A stretch of 64,000 bases of DNA from Ornithinimicrobium faecis (lineage in GTDB: Bacteria > Actinomycetota > Actinomycetes > Actinomycetales > Dermatophilaceae), in NCBI RefSeq assembly GCF_023923225.1, contig NZ_CP099489.1:4030001-4094000 (forward strand), written 5' to 3'. This document shows, in pieces, positions 27,289-36,156 of the stretch. Made by a program: the position numbers and the translations under genes. Position 1 is the first letter of the stretch, and the number at the start of each line of letters is the position of its first letter. Below the pieces are notes generated by a model that made no database searches, was not told where the DNA came from, and was given only the letters and a program-made list of their open reading frames with translations.

Positions 27289-29301
27289 TCAGGACTGGTG
27301 TCCGGCCGTCAATTCCTCGTCGACGTCCACGACCGACCCGGCGAACTGGGACTGGTAGAGCCGGGCGTAGGCGCCGCCGGCCTCCAACAGCACCTCGTGG
27401 GTGCCCTGCTCGACGATGGCGCCGTTCTCCATCACCAGGATGAGGTCGGCGTCGCGGATCGTGGACAGGCGGTGGGCGATGACAAAGCTGGTGCGGTCGC
27501 TGCGCAGGGCGTTCATGGCGTGCTGCAGCAGCAGCTCGGTGCGGGTGTCGACCGAGCTGGTCGCCTCATCGAGGATCAGCAGGGCGGGGTTGGCCAGGAA
27601 GGCGCGGGCGATGGTGATCAGCTGCTTCTCACCGGCGCTGACGTTGCTGGCCTCGGAGTTGAGCTCGGTGTCATAGCCCTCGGGCAGGGTGCGCACGAAC
27701 CGGTCGACATAGGTCGCCTCAGCCGCCTGCACGATCTCCTCCTCGGTCGCGTCCGGGCGACCGTAGGCGATGTTGTCGCGGATCGTGCCCTGGAACAGCC
27801 AGGTGTCCTGGAGCACCATGCCGATGCGCGAGCGTAGCCCCTTGCGGGTCAGGTCGGTGATGTCCTCGCCGTCCAGCGTGATGCGCCCGCCGTCCAGCTC
27901 ATAGAAGCGCATCAGCAGGTTGACCAGCGTGGTCTTGCCGGCGCCGGTCGGGCCGACGATCGCGACCGTCTGTCCGGGCTCCACCCGCAGGTCCAGGTCG
28001 TGGATCAGCGGGCGCTCGGGGTCGTAGGAGAAGTCGACGTCCTCGAAGGCCACCTGCCCGTGCGGGTCGTCCAGGGTCACCGGGCTGGTGGACTCGAGCT
28101 CCTGCTCGTCGGCATCGAGCACCTCAAAGACCCGCTCGGCGGAGGCAACACCCGACTGCATGAGGTTGGCCATGGAGGCGACCTGGGTCAGCGGCTGGGT
28201 GAACTGGCGCGAATACTGGATGAACGCCTGCACCTCACCCAGGCTCATCGTGCCCGAGGCGACCCGCAGACCGCCCAGGACCGCGATGACGACGTAGTTG
28301 AGGTTTCCGACGAACATCATCGTCGGCATGATGATGCCGGAGATGAACTGGGCGCCGAAGCCGGCCTCGTAGAGGTCGTTGTTGGCCTTGTCGAAGGTGC
28401 GACGGCTCTCGGCCTGGCGGCCGAACACCTTGATCAGTTCGTGGCCGGTGAAGGTCTCCTCCACGATGGCGTTGACCTCGCCGGTGTGCTTCCACTGCCG
28501 CTTGAACTGCTTCTGGGCCCGCTTGCCGATGACGGCGGTGATGACCACCGAGACCGGGATGGTGACCAGCGCAACCAGGGCCAGGGTCGGCGAGATGACG
28601 AACATCATCACGACCATCGCCACCACGGTCAGCAGGGAGTTGAGCAGCTGGCTGAGTGTCTGCTGCAGGCTCTGGGCGACGTTGTCGATGTCGTTGGTGA
28701 CGCGGCTGAGCACCTCGCCGCGGGGCTGGCGGTCGAAGTAGGGCAGCGGCAGCCGGTTGAGCTTGTCCTCGACGTCGCGGCGCAGGTTGAAGATCGTCCG
28801 GTTGACGACGAGCACCAGCAGGCGCGCCTGGACCCAGGAGACCAGGGAGGCCACCAGATAGATGCCCATCACCAGCAGCAGGACCTGGCCGAGCGCGCCG
28901 AAGTCAACGCCCTGCCCCGGCACGAGATAGTCCATCGCCGCGACCATGTCGGCGAGGGTGTCGTTGCCCTCGGCCCGCAGGCCCTCGGCGGCCTGCTCCT
29001 GGGTGACCCCGGCGGGGATGTTCCGGCCAAAGAATCCGCCGAAGATGATGTCCGTGGCGCGGGCCAGGATATAGGGGCCGATCGCGTTGAGGACCACGGC
29101 CACGGCGGTGAGAGTGACCACCAGGATGACCGCGGCACGGTCGGGGCGCAGCAGTCCGAGCAGACGCTTGGCACTCTGCCCAAAGTTGGCGGGCTTCTCC
29201 ACCGGGACCCCCACCCCGTGGCCGGGGCCGCCACCCGAGCGTTGCGGCCCTCGGCGTGCCTCGGCAGCCTTCTCCTCGTCGCTCTTGATGCCTTCTGTCA
29301 T
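27289..29301 (-). CDS. ABC exporter subunit, ATP-binding/permease (catalytic half)
   Basis: A 670-residue fused ABC exporter half. A basic N-terminal extension of about 60 residues precedes six membrane segments (about 65-360), then a nucleotide-binding domain. Walker A is GPTGAGKTT (around 455), the signature is VSAGEKQ in place of LSGGQ, Walker B is LLILDEATSSVD with the catalytic Glu, and the H-loop is IAHRLST. It overlaps the stop of the 29301-31031 gene (TGATG). The pair forms a heterodimer in the style of TmrAB. Substrate unknown; drug or lipid export is plausible. Confidence 0.92.
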   Translation of the reverse strand: MTEGIKSDEEKAAEARRGPQRSGGGPGHGVGVPVEKPANFGQSAKRLLGLLRPDRAAVILVVTLTAVAVVLNAIGPYILARATDIIFGGFFGRNIPAGVTQEQAAEGLRAEGNDTLADMVAAMDYLVPGQGVDFGALGQVLLLVMGIYLVASLVSWVQARLLVLVVNRTIFNLRRDVEDKLNRLPLPYFDRQPRGEVLSRVTNDIDNVAQSLQQTLSQLLNSLLTVVAMVVMMFVISPTLALVALVTIPVSVVITAVIGKRAQKQFKRQWKHTGEVNAIVEETFTGHELIKVFGRQAESRRTFDKANNDLYEAGFGAQFISGIIMPTMMFVGNLNYVVIAVLGGLRVASGTMSLGEVQAFIQYSRQFTQPLTQVASMANLMQSGVASAERVFEVLDADEQELESTSPVTLDDPHGQVAFEDVDFSYDPERPLIHDLDLRVEPGQTVAIVGPTGAGKTTLVNLLMRFYELDGGRITLDGEDITDLTRKGLRSRIGMVLQDTWLFQGTIRDNIAYGRPDATEEEIVQAAEATYVDRFVRTLPEGYDTELNSEASNVSAGEKQLITIARAFLANPALLILDEATSSVDTRTELLLQHAMNALRSDRTSFVIAHRLSTIRDADLILVMENGAIVEQGTHEVLLEAGGAYARLYQSQFAGSVVDVDEELTAGHQS

Positions 29302-31031
29302 CAGGCCACCTCCGCCACGGCCTGGGACTGCACGATCTCCTGATAGGTCGTGCAGTCGATCAGCAGGTCCTCGTGGCTCCCGACCCCGACCACCTTGCCG
29401 TCCTCGAGGACCACGATCTGGTCGGCACCGATGATCGTGGAGACGCGCTGGGCGACCACGATCACGGTCGCGTCAGCCGTCTCCGGCTCGAGCGCGGCGC
29501 GCAACCTGCGGTCGGTCATCAGGTCCAGGGCGGAGAAGGAGTCGTCGAACAGATAGATGTCGGGTCTGCGGACCACGGCTCGCGCGATCGCGAGCCGTTG
29601 GCGCTGGCCACCCGAGACGTTGCCCCCGCCCTGGGCGATCGCAGAGTCGAGCCCCTCCGGCATGTCGTGCACAAAGTCGGTGCCCTGTGCGATGCGCAAC
29701 GCGTCCCAGAGTTGCTCGTCCGTGGCGTCCGCGTCGCCATAACGCAGGTTGTCGGCCACCGACCCGGTGAACAGATAGGGCTTCTGCGGGACCAGGCCGA
29801 CCCGGCTCCACACCGCGGCCAGCTCGGCCTCGCGCACGTCCACGCCGCCCATCAGGACGGTGCCGCCCGTGACGTCATAGAGCCGCGGGATGAGGTTGAC
29901 CAGGGTGGTCTTGCCGGCGCCGGTGGAGCCGATGATGGCGGTGGTCTGGCCGGGGTGGGCGATGAAGCTGACGCCCTCCAGGACCGGCACCTCGGCGCCG
30001 GGATAGGTGAACTCGACGTCGCGGAACTCGATGGCGACCGGGCCGCCCGGGATGGTCACCGCGGGGGCCGGCTCCAGGACGCTCGAGTCGGTGTCGAGCA
30101 CCTCGATGATGCGTCCGGCGGACACCTCGGCGCGCGGGATCATGGTCGACATGAAGGTCGCCATCATGACCGACATCAGCACGAAGATCAGATACTGCAT
30201 GAACGCGGTCAAGGCGCCGATCTCCATGTGTCCGTCGTCCACCCGGAAGGCGCCGAACCACAGCACCGCGATGGAGGAGGCGTTGAAGACGAGCATGACC
30301 AGCGGGAAGACGAGCGCCATGAGCTTGCCGACGGCGATCGCGGTGCCGGTGTATTGCGTGTTGGCTTCGGCGAAGCGGGACCGCTCGTGCTCCTCGCGGA
30401 CGAAGGCACGGACCACCCGGATGCCGGTGATCTGCTCGCGCAGCACCCGGTTGACCCAGTCGATGGACTTCTGCATCAGCGTGAACTGCGGGACCATCCG
30501 GCGGATGATCAGTCCCACGATCAGGGCCAGCAGGGGCACGGCCACGGCCACCAGCCAGGAGAGGCCGACGTCCTCGCGCAGCGCCATGATGACGCCGCCG
30601 ACCATCATGATCGGCACCCCGACCATCAGGGTGAGTCCCATGAAGGTGACCATCTGCACCTGGGTGATGTCGTTGGTCGAGCGGGAGATCAGGGTGGGCG
30701 CCCCGAATCGGTTGACCTCCTGGGCGCTGAAGACCGCGACCCGGTCGAAGATGGACCCCCGGACGTCACGGCCGACCGAGGCCGAGGTTCGCGAGGCCAG
30801 GTAGGTCGCCACGATGGTCACGGTGACCTGGAGCAGGGAGACGCCGAGCATGATCGCGCCGAGGCGCAGGATGGGCCCGGTCTGCCCGACTGCCACCCCC
30901 TCGTCGATGATCCGGCCATTGAGGCTGGGCAGATAGAGGGAGGCGATGGTGCTCGCGAGTTGCAGCACGAGCAACACGACGACGAGCCAGCGATAGGGGC
31001 CCAGGTGGTTCCGGAGGAGGCGGATCAGCAT
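29301..31031 (-). CDS. ABC exporter subunit, ATP-binding/permease (degenerate half)
   Basis: Partner of the 27289-29301 gene, 576 residues with six membrane segments in the first about 310. Its nucleotide-binding domain has Walker A GSTGAGKTT, canonical signature VSGGQRQR, and Walker B IYLFDDSFSALD. The catalytic Glu is Asp here, and VAQRVST replaces the H-loop His with Gln. One degenerate ATP site is usual in heterodimeric exporters. ATG 31031; first gene of the operon. Confidence 0.92.
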   Translation of the reverse strand: MLIRLLRNHLGPYRWLVVVLLVLQLASTIASLYLPSLNGRIIDEGVAVGQTGPILRLGAIMLGVSLLQVTVTIVATYLASRTSASVGRDVRGSIFDRVAVFSAQEVNRFGAPTLISRSTNDITQVQMVTFMGLTLMVGVPIMMVGGVIMALREDVGLSWLVAVAVPLLALIVGLIIRRMVPQFTLMQKSIDWVNRVLREQITGIRVVRAFVREEHERSRFAEANTQYTGTAIAVGKLMALVFPLVMLVFNASSIAVLWFGAFRVDDGHMEIGALTAFMQYLIFVLMSVMMATFMSTMIPRAEVSAGRIIEVLDTDSSVLEPAPAVTIPGGPVAIEFRDVEFTYPGAEVPVLEGVSFIAHPGQTTAIIGSTGAGKTTLVNLIPRLYDVTGGTVLMGGVDVREAELAAVWSRVGLVPQKPYLFTGSVADNLRYGDADATDEQLWDALRIAQGTDFVHDMPEGLDSAIAQGGGNVSGGQRQRLAIARAVVRRPDIYLFDDSFSALDLMTDRRLRAALEPETADATVIVVAQRVSTIIGADQIVVLEDGKVVGVGSHEDLLIDCTTYQEIVQSQAVAEVA

Positions 31032-31108
31032 CGATCAACGCCCCGTGCGCAGTGCGGCATGCTCGTCATCGTAGGTCGCGCGCGCCCTCCCACCGAATCA
31101 ATTCCCAG

Positions 31109-31136
31109 GCAGGTGAGCACCGCACCGCTCACCTGC
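31109..31136. promoter_or_regulatory. Dyad in the gap between ABC operon and surface-protein gene
   Basis: GCAGGTGAGC and GCTCACCTGC are a perfect 10-base inverted repeat with an 8-base spacer. It sits in the 284-base divergent gap and could be an operator for either gene. No regulator can be named. Confidence 0.3.
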
Positions 31137-31315
31137 GCCACGGCATACGACACAAGCGCGACACAACCGTTGTAGGAAAGCCTCACACCTGGGCATCCCG
31201 TGACTGCTCTGGGTCCGTACCCCCATCTGGTGCCCCCCTGTGCCGGAACGCTCGCACCACCTGTCACGAACTGCCCTTCATCACGGCCCCCGGGCCGCAC
31301 CGAAGGAGTTCACGC

Positions 31316-33433
31316 ATGATGCACAACCGACCCCGGCTCCGCGCCGGGCTAGCCCTCGGCAGCGCGGCGCCGCTGTTGCTGCTGACCCTCGCCACACCAG
31401 GCGCCCAGGCCGCGGAGGACTCGCGGCAGGCGCACCACGCCGAGCAGAAGGCTGCGTCCACGCCGGGACCCTCCGCCATCGGGACCAGCAGTGCCAGCGA
31501 CCTTGCTGCCGCCCTCGCCTCCGCATCGGCGAATGTCCAGGGCGCAAACTTTGCGAGCCAACCGGACCCGGTGTCCGCTGGGGTGGGCGACAGCGCACTG
31601 ACCGGCTTCCCCACCAACGGCGACACCTTCGCCATCCTCAGCACCGGCGAGGTGACCGCCGTCGACCAGCCGGGCACGTTCGCCAGCACCGGGCTCGGCG
31701 GCGCGCCCGTCCGCGGCAACACCGACCGCGACGTCACCATCCTGACGGTTGACCTGGCCGTCCCGGCCGAGGCCAACTGCCTGACCTTCGACTTCCGGTT
31801 CCTGTCCGAGGAGTTCCCGCGCTACGTCAACACGGCCTACAACGACGCCTTCATCGCCGAGCTGGACAACTCGACGTGGACCACAGCGGGCTCGACCATC
31901 ACCGCGCCGGACAACTTCGCCTTCGACGCCGACGGTCAGGTCGTCAGCATCAACTCCACCGGTCTCGGCGGCATGACGCCGGAGGTCGGTGCGGGAACAG
32001 CCTTCGACGGCGGGATCGACGGCGGCAACAACACCGACGGCGCGGCGACCACGCTGCTGTCCGCCTCCACGGCCGTGACCCCGGGTGAGCACACCGTCTA
32101 CTTCTCCCTGTTCGACCAGGGCGACACAGCCCTCGACTCAGCCGTCTTCCTGGACAACCTGGTCGTCGGCTACACGCCCGACCCGGAGACCGACTGCGCC
32201 CCCGGCGCCGTCATCGTCACCCACGACCTGGACCTCTCCCCTGACTCGGGGGCCGGTGAGGTCGGCACCGACCACACGGTGACCGCGCTGCTGACAGACG
32301 ACGTCGGGGACCCGGTGGGTGACACGACGATCGAGTTCGCCGTCACCGGTGCCCACAGCACGACGGGCACCGCCACCACGGACGCCGCCGGCAACGCGAC
32401 CTTCGCCTACTCCGGCACCACGGCGGGGAGCGACACGATCAGCGGCTGTGCCCGCCCGGAGGCCGGAGAGCCGTGCACCGCCACCGACACGGTGTCCTTC
32501 ACGTGGGGTGTCGACGGCCAGGTCGTGGAGCGCATCCATGGCCCGGACCGCTATGGCACGGCCGCGGCCATCTCCGCCACGTGGGCCCCCGGCCCCGAGG
32601 TCGCCTATGTGGCCAGCGGCGTCAACTATCCCGACGCGATGCCAGCCGGTGCCCTCGGCGGCCTGAACGATGCACCGGTGCTGCTCACCCGGCCCGACGG
32701 CCTTCCGGCGGTCACCCAGGGTGAGCTGGAGCGTCTGCAACCCGAGCGCATCGTCGTCCTGGGCGGCAACCAGGCGGTCTCCGACGACGTGGTCACCCAC
32801 CTCGCGGACTACGCCCAGGCCGACACGGACGACGAGGTGAGCAGGATCGCCGGCTCGGACCGCTACGACACCGCGGCCGAGGCGGCCCTGACCTATCCCA
32901 GCGGTGTGCTGGTCGCCTATGTCGCGACCGGTGGCGACTTCCCCGACGCCCTGGCAGCAGCCTCCCGGGCCGGTGCCCTGGACAGCCCGGTCCTGCTCAC
33001 CCGGACCGACCACCTGCCGGCAGCGACCGCCGCGGCCCTGGAGCACCTGGACGCGGTGGAGATCGTCGTGCTCGGTGGCACCGAGGCGGTGGATGACACG
33101 GTGCTGGCCGCGCTCGAGGACCACACCGACGGCGCGGTCAGCCGGGTCGCCGGATCCGACCGTTACGGCACCGCCGCAGCGATCTCGCAGGACTACGCCC
33201 CCGGTGTCAACGCCGTCTTCGTGGCCACCGGTGAGGTCTATGCCGACTCGATGACGGGCGCACCCATCTCCGTGGCGATTGGCGGGCCGATCGTGCTCAC
33301 CCAGCCGGACAACCTGCCCGCCACCACGATCACCGAGCTCGAGCGTCTCGACCCCGAGCGCATCATCGTCCTCGGTGGCACGGTGGCGGTCAGCACCGAG
33401 GTCGAGTCAGCCCTCGCCGCCTACTTCGGTTAG
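31316..33433 (+). CDS. Secreted cell-wall-binding repeat 2 protein with choice-of-anchor-like domain
   Basis: Exported 705-residue surface protein. The signal peptide ends at LATPGAQAAEDS. Residues about 60-285 resemble the 'choice-of-anchor L' domain (LTFDFRFLSEEFPRYVNTAYNDAFIAEL, AVFLDNLVVGYTPD). An Ig-like bacterial domain follows (about 300-390; VTALLTDDVGDPVGDTTIEF). Three cell-wall-binding repeat 2 units then run to the end, each with a GxDRYxTAA start (GPDRYGTAAA, GSDRYDTAAE, GSDRYGTAAA) and an IVVLGG-type strand. It is likely held non-covalently on the wall. ATG after AAGGAG; a terminator follows. Confidence 0.87.
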   Translation: MMHNRPRLRAGLALGSAAPLLLLTLATPGAQAAEDSRQAHHAEQKAASTPGPSAIGTSSASDLAAALASASANVQGANFASQPDPVSAGVGDSALTGFPTNGDTFAILSTGEVTAVDQPGTFASTGLGGAPVRGNTDRDVTILTVDLAVPAEANCLTFDFRFLSEEFPRYVNTAYNDAFIAELDNSTWTTAGSTITAPDNFAFDADGQVVSINSTGLGGMTPEVGAGTAFDGGIDGGNNTDGAATTLLSASTAVTPGEHTVYFSLFDQGDTALDSAVFLDNLVVGYTPDPETDCAPGAVIVTHDLDLSPDSGAGEVGTDHTVTALLTDDVGDPVGDTTIEFAVTGAHSTTGTATTDAAGNATFAYSGTTAGSDTISGCARPEAGEPCTATDTVSFTWGVDGQVVERIHGPDRYGTAAAISATWAPGPEVAYVASGVNYPDAMPAGALGGLNDAPVLLTRPDGLPAVTQGELERLQPERIVVLGGNQAVSDDVVTHLADYAQADTDDEVSRIAGSDRYDTAAEAALTYPSGVLVAYVATGGDFPDALAAASRAGALDSPVLLTRTDHLPAATAAALEHLDAVEIVVLGGTEAVDDTVLAALEDHTDGAVSRVAGSDRYGTAAAISQDYAPGVNAVFVATGEVYADSMTGAPISVAIGGPIVLTQPDNLPATTITELERLDPERIIVLGGTVAVSTEVESALAAYFG

Positions 33434-33453
33434 CGGCGCACTCCCCACGGCCA

Positions 33454-33487
33454 CGGCCCGGTCACTCCCCCAGAGGTGACCGGGCCG
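33454..33487 (+). terminator. Terminator after surface-protein gene
   Basis: CGGCCCGGTCAC and GTGACCGGGCCG form a perfect 12-base stem with a 10-base loop, 20 bases past the stop. The downstream gene is convergent, so it may work for both. Confidence 0.8.
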
Positions 33488-33577
33488 CGGCATGTGCGCC
33501 AGGGCTTGTGCAACGGGGCTGGGTCGGCCCCTGGTCCTGCGCTCGCGAGCGGCTGCCGTCCCTGCCTGCAGTCGTCC

Positions 33578-35113
33578 TCACTGCAGCAGTCCGTCGGCGA
33601 CCAGGTCGCGCAGAGTGGCCAGCACGCTGGCCCGCAGCTCCTCGACCGGCGCGTCGGTGAGCACGGAGATGCCGCCCAGGATCTGCTCCGCGGTCAGGTC
33701 CCCGTCGCTGGCGCCCACCAGCCCGGCGGCGACCGTGTCGAGGCGGACCGTGCGGGACAGCCCGCCGCCCTGACGCAGCTGGATCACCATCGGGTCGGGC
33801 TCGCCGGGGCGCCCGACCCGCTCCTCGGTCACGTCGGGGGCGACCGACCACGCCACTGCGAGCAGGTCGGCGTCGCTGTGCTCAGCCAGCCACGTCCGCG
33901 CACGCAGGCCGGCCAGCACCGCGGGTCCGGCAGGCTGGGCCACCGGCCCGACGACCTCCTCCAGGTCGCGGAACGGGGCGCGGTCCGAGAGTGGGCGCTG
34001 CAGGGTGATGATGCCGAAGCCGACCCGCTCGATCCCGCGGGCGGAGAAGTCGTCCAGCCACGCGGCATACAGGTCGTCAAACTCCGGCGTGCCCGGCCGG
34101 TGACCTCCGTCGCGGACCCAGGTCTCGGCATACTCAGCCACGTCCTGGGACTCGCGCTGGATGACCCAGGCATCGAGCCCGGTGCTCTCCAGCCAGCCGC
34201 CGACGCGGTCGGTCCACGCCTCGCCCTCGCGCAGCTCCCAGTTGCCGAGGAGCTGGGCGATGCCGCCGGGGGCCAGGACCCCCACGAGATCACGCACCAG
34301 GTTGGCCACGATGGTGTCACCCGCGGCGCCTCCGTCGCGGTATTCGAAGAGGGGAACCCCCTCGTGGCGCGGTGTGATGACGAACGGCGGGTTGGAGACC
34401 ACCAGGTCGAATGTCTCCCCCGCGACCGGGTCGAGCAGCGAACCCGCCCGCAGGTCGAGGGCCACCTCGTTGAGTCCCGCGGTGAACGCGGCGAACTCCA
34501 GCGCCCGGGCCGAGAGATCGGTCGCGACGACGCGCTCCGCGTGGCCGGCGGCGTGCAGGGCCTGCACACCGCAACCGGTGCCCAGATCGAGGGCGCGGGC
34601 CACCTGGGGACGCGGGGTCCACGAGGCGAGCGTGGTGGACGCGCCCCCGACGCCGAGCACGTGATCGGTCGGCAGCGGCGTGCCGAGAGCCACCTCGGAC
34701 AGGTCGGAGGCGACCCACCAGTCGTGCCGGTCGTCGCCGTAGGGCCGCAGGTCGCAGGTGCCCTGCAACGGCGGCACGCCCTCCTCACCGGGCTCGAGGT
34801 CCGCGGGGACGGCCAGACCCAGCTGGATGGCACCCTCGACCCCGGTGCGCGGCAGCGCGGCCGACACCTCCTGCGCGGACACCGCCTCCCCCAGGACCAG
34901 CAGGCGGACCAGGGCCCCGGCCGGGTCCTGGCTCTCGAGAAGCACCCGGCGGGCGGTGAGCGGCTGGTCCCGGTGCAGGGCGGCGGACGCGACCGGGCCG
35001 AGCAGCTCAGCCAGGTGGTCCGTGGTGAAGCCCGCGTCGGTGAGGTCAGCCCGCAGAGCGGCCAGCTCGTCGACGGTGCCGAGGGGCGCGGGATAGCGGC
35101 TGGGCGTGCTCAC
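33578..35113 (-). CDS. Class I SAM-dependent methyltransferase (PrmC/HemK-like core)
   Basis: A 511-residue protein. The N-terminal about 150 residues form a helical winged-helix-like domain (LAALRADLTDAGFTTDHLAELLG). The central methyltransferase domain has VARALDLGTGCGVQALHA (SAM site, near 170) and VVSNPPFVITP (NPPF, near 240), as in enzymes that methylate amide or amino groups on Gln or adenine. A C-terminal helical domain follows. The substrate is unknown; the NPPF motif suggests N-methylation of protein, rRNA or DNA. GTG at 35113 overlaps the previous stop (GTGA). Confidence 0.8.
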   Translation of the reverse strand: MSTPSRYPAPLGTVDELAALRADLTDAGFTTDHLAELLGPVASAALHRDQPLTARRVLLESQDPAGALVRLLVLGEAVSAQEVSAALPRTGVEGAIQLGLAVPADLEPGEEGVPPLQGTCDLRPYGDDRHDWWVASDLSEVALGTPLPTDHVLGVGGASTTLASWTPRPQVARALDLGTGCGVQALHAAGHAERVVATDLSARALEFAAFTAGLNEVALDLRAGSLLDPVAGETFDLVVSNPPFVITPRHEGVPLFEYRDGGAAGDTIVANLVRDLVGVLAPGGIAQLLGNWELREGEAWTDRVGGWLESTGLDAWVIQRESQDVAEYAETWVRDGGHRPGTPEFDDLYAAWLDDFSARGIERVGFGIITLQRPLSDRAPFRDLEEVVGPVAQPAGPAVLAGLRARTWLAEHSDADLLAVAWSVAPDVTEERVGRPGEPDPMVIQLRQGGGLSRTVRLDTVAAGLVGASDGDLTAEQILGGISVLTDAPVEELRASVLATLRDLVADGLLQ

Positions 35114-36051
35114 CAGTCCCACTCGAATCCGACGACGCAGTCGTGCTCTGGTGTCAGGAACCGGTGGACGACCTCGCCGGCGGCGTGTGGGGTGGCCTCA
35201 GTGTGCAGTTCCCCGGGGCCGGACCGGCCACACTCAAACCAGCGCACGCGCGCCGGGACCGCTCGCGGGTCGAAGTGCACCTCAAGGGAGACTCCGCCGG
35301 CGGTGGCCCGCAGCGCCCGCCGGAACTCAGTGACGGCCGGGCCGCCCGGAGCATAGGTCGCCGCCGTTTCCACCACCGCCGTCTGGCCGCGCTCCAACGG
35401 CGCCGGGAAGGCCACCTCCAGGGTGTGGATGCCGCCCGGTGCGGCGTCGGTCTCGAGCCAGGCCGGCACGCCGCCGCGCGCCACCTCGACGCTGACTGCT
35501 GACCTGTCGAAGCGATAGCTGAGGCAGTCCAACCGCTGCTGCGCGCGCAGAATGTGCACCAACGAGTGTCTGCGTCGGCTGCGGTCCTCGCCGATCTCGA
35601 GCGCCTCGATGAGCGACTGCGTGCGGTAGGTGCCACTCGCGCTGGGGTGGGCCACGAAGGGGGTGTCGCCGAGGGCACCCGCGGTGGCGCCGGCCGGCGC
35701 ATCAACCGCGAGCGCCGCGGGGGTCGTGGTCCTCGCGGAGGCCAGTGGAAGTGTTGGCCGCAGGTCCGCCTCGTGCTGGCGCCAGAGCGCACGCTCGTCG
35801 TCCTCGGTCATCTCGAAGGCGCCGACGAACCACCCGAGCGTCTGGTGTGAGATGCCACCACCGCTGACGGCTCGTGCCACGACGTCCTTGAGTCGGCGGG
35901 GCAGATCCGCGTCCGCCTCCGGCACCTCGCCGATGTCCCAGAGGTGCTGCGCGAGCACCATCGCGACGGCACTCTGGTGCGGGTCGCTGCGGGACGTGCG
36001 ACGAACCTCCGCGCGCCAGCGACGACGATAGGTCCCATCCCGAGTCAACAT
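35110..36051 (-). CDS. Conserved-looking hypothetical protein
   Basis: Unrecognised 313-residue protein from ATG 36051; the frame stays open to 36144. The N-terminal part (DPHQSAVAMVLAQHLWDIGEV, GGGISHQTLGWFVGAFEMTEDDERALW) has a helical look with some likeness to XRE-type DNA-binding modules. The rest is rich in beta-prone stretches (YRFDRSAVSVEVARGG, VRWFECGRSGPGELHTEATP). I prefer the internal start because a perfect palindrome (36091-36128) lies in the longer version. It ends with GTGA overlap into the methyltransferase gene, so the two are coupled. Confidence 0.6.
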   Translation of the reverse strand: MLTRDGTYRRRWRAEVRRTSRSDPHQSAVAMVLAQHLWDIGEVPEADADLPRRLKDVVARAVSGGGISHQTLGWFVGAFEMTEDDERALWRQHEADLRPTLPLASARTTTPAALAVDAPAGATAGALGDTPFVAHPSASGTYRTQSLIEALEIGEDRSRRRHSLVHILRAQQRLDCLSYRFDRSAVSVEVARGGVPAWLETDAAPGGIHTLEVAFPAPLERGQTAVVETAATYAPGGPAVTEFRRALRATAGGVSLEVHFDPRAVPARVRWFECGRSGPGELHTEATPHAAGEVVHRFLTPEHDCVVGFEWDW

Positions 36052-36090
36052 GCCGCGCAGGAGTGATGAGGCCGACCGGGGCGCCGACGC

Positions 36091-36128
36091 GCCAGTCCCA
36101 CCGTGGGACCTCCCACGGTGGGACTGGC
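36091..36128 (-). terminator. Perfect 18-base palindrome between hppA and the next gene
   Basis: GCCAGTCCCACCGTGGGA and its exact complement TCCCACGGTGGGACTGGC are separated by two bases. It is about 30 bases past the hppA stop on the same strand, so it may end hppA transcription, although no T-run follows. As a near-perfect dyad it could also be a protein-binding site. Confidence 0.5.
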
Positions 36129-36156
36129 GATCAGGGGTCGTCATGGGCGAGCAGGG

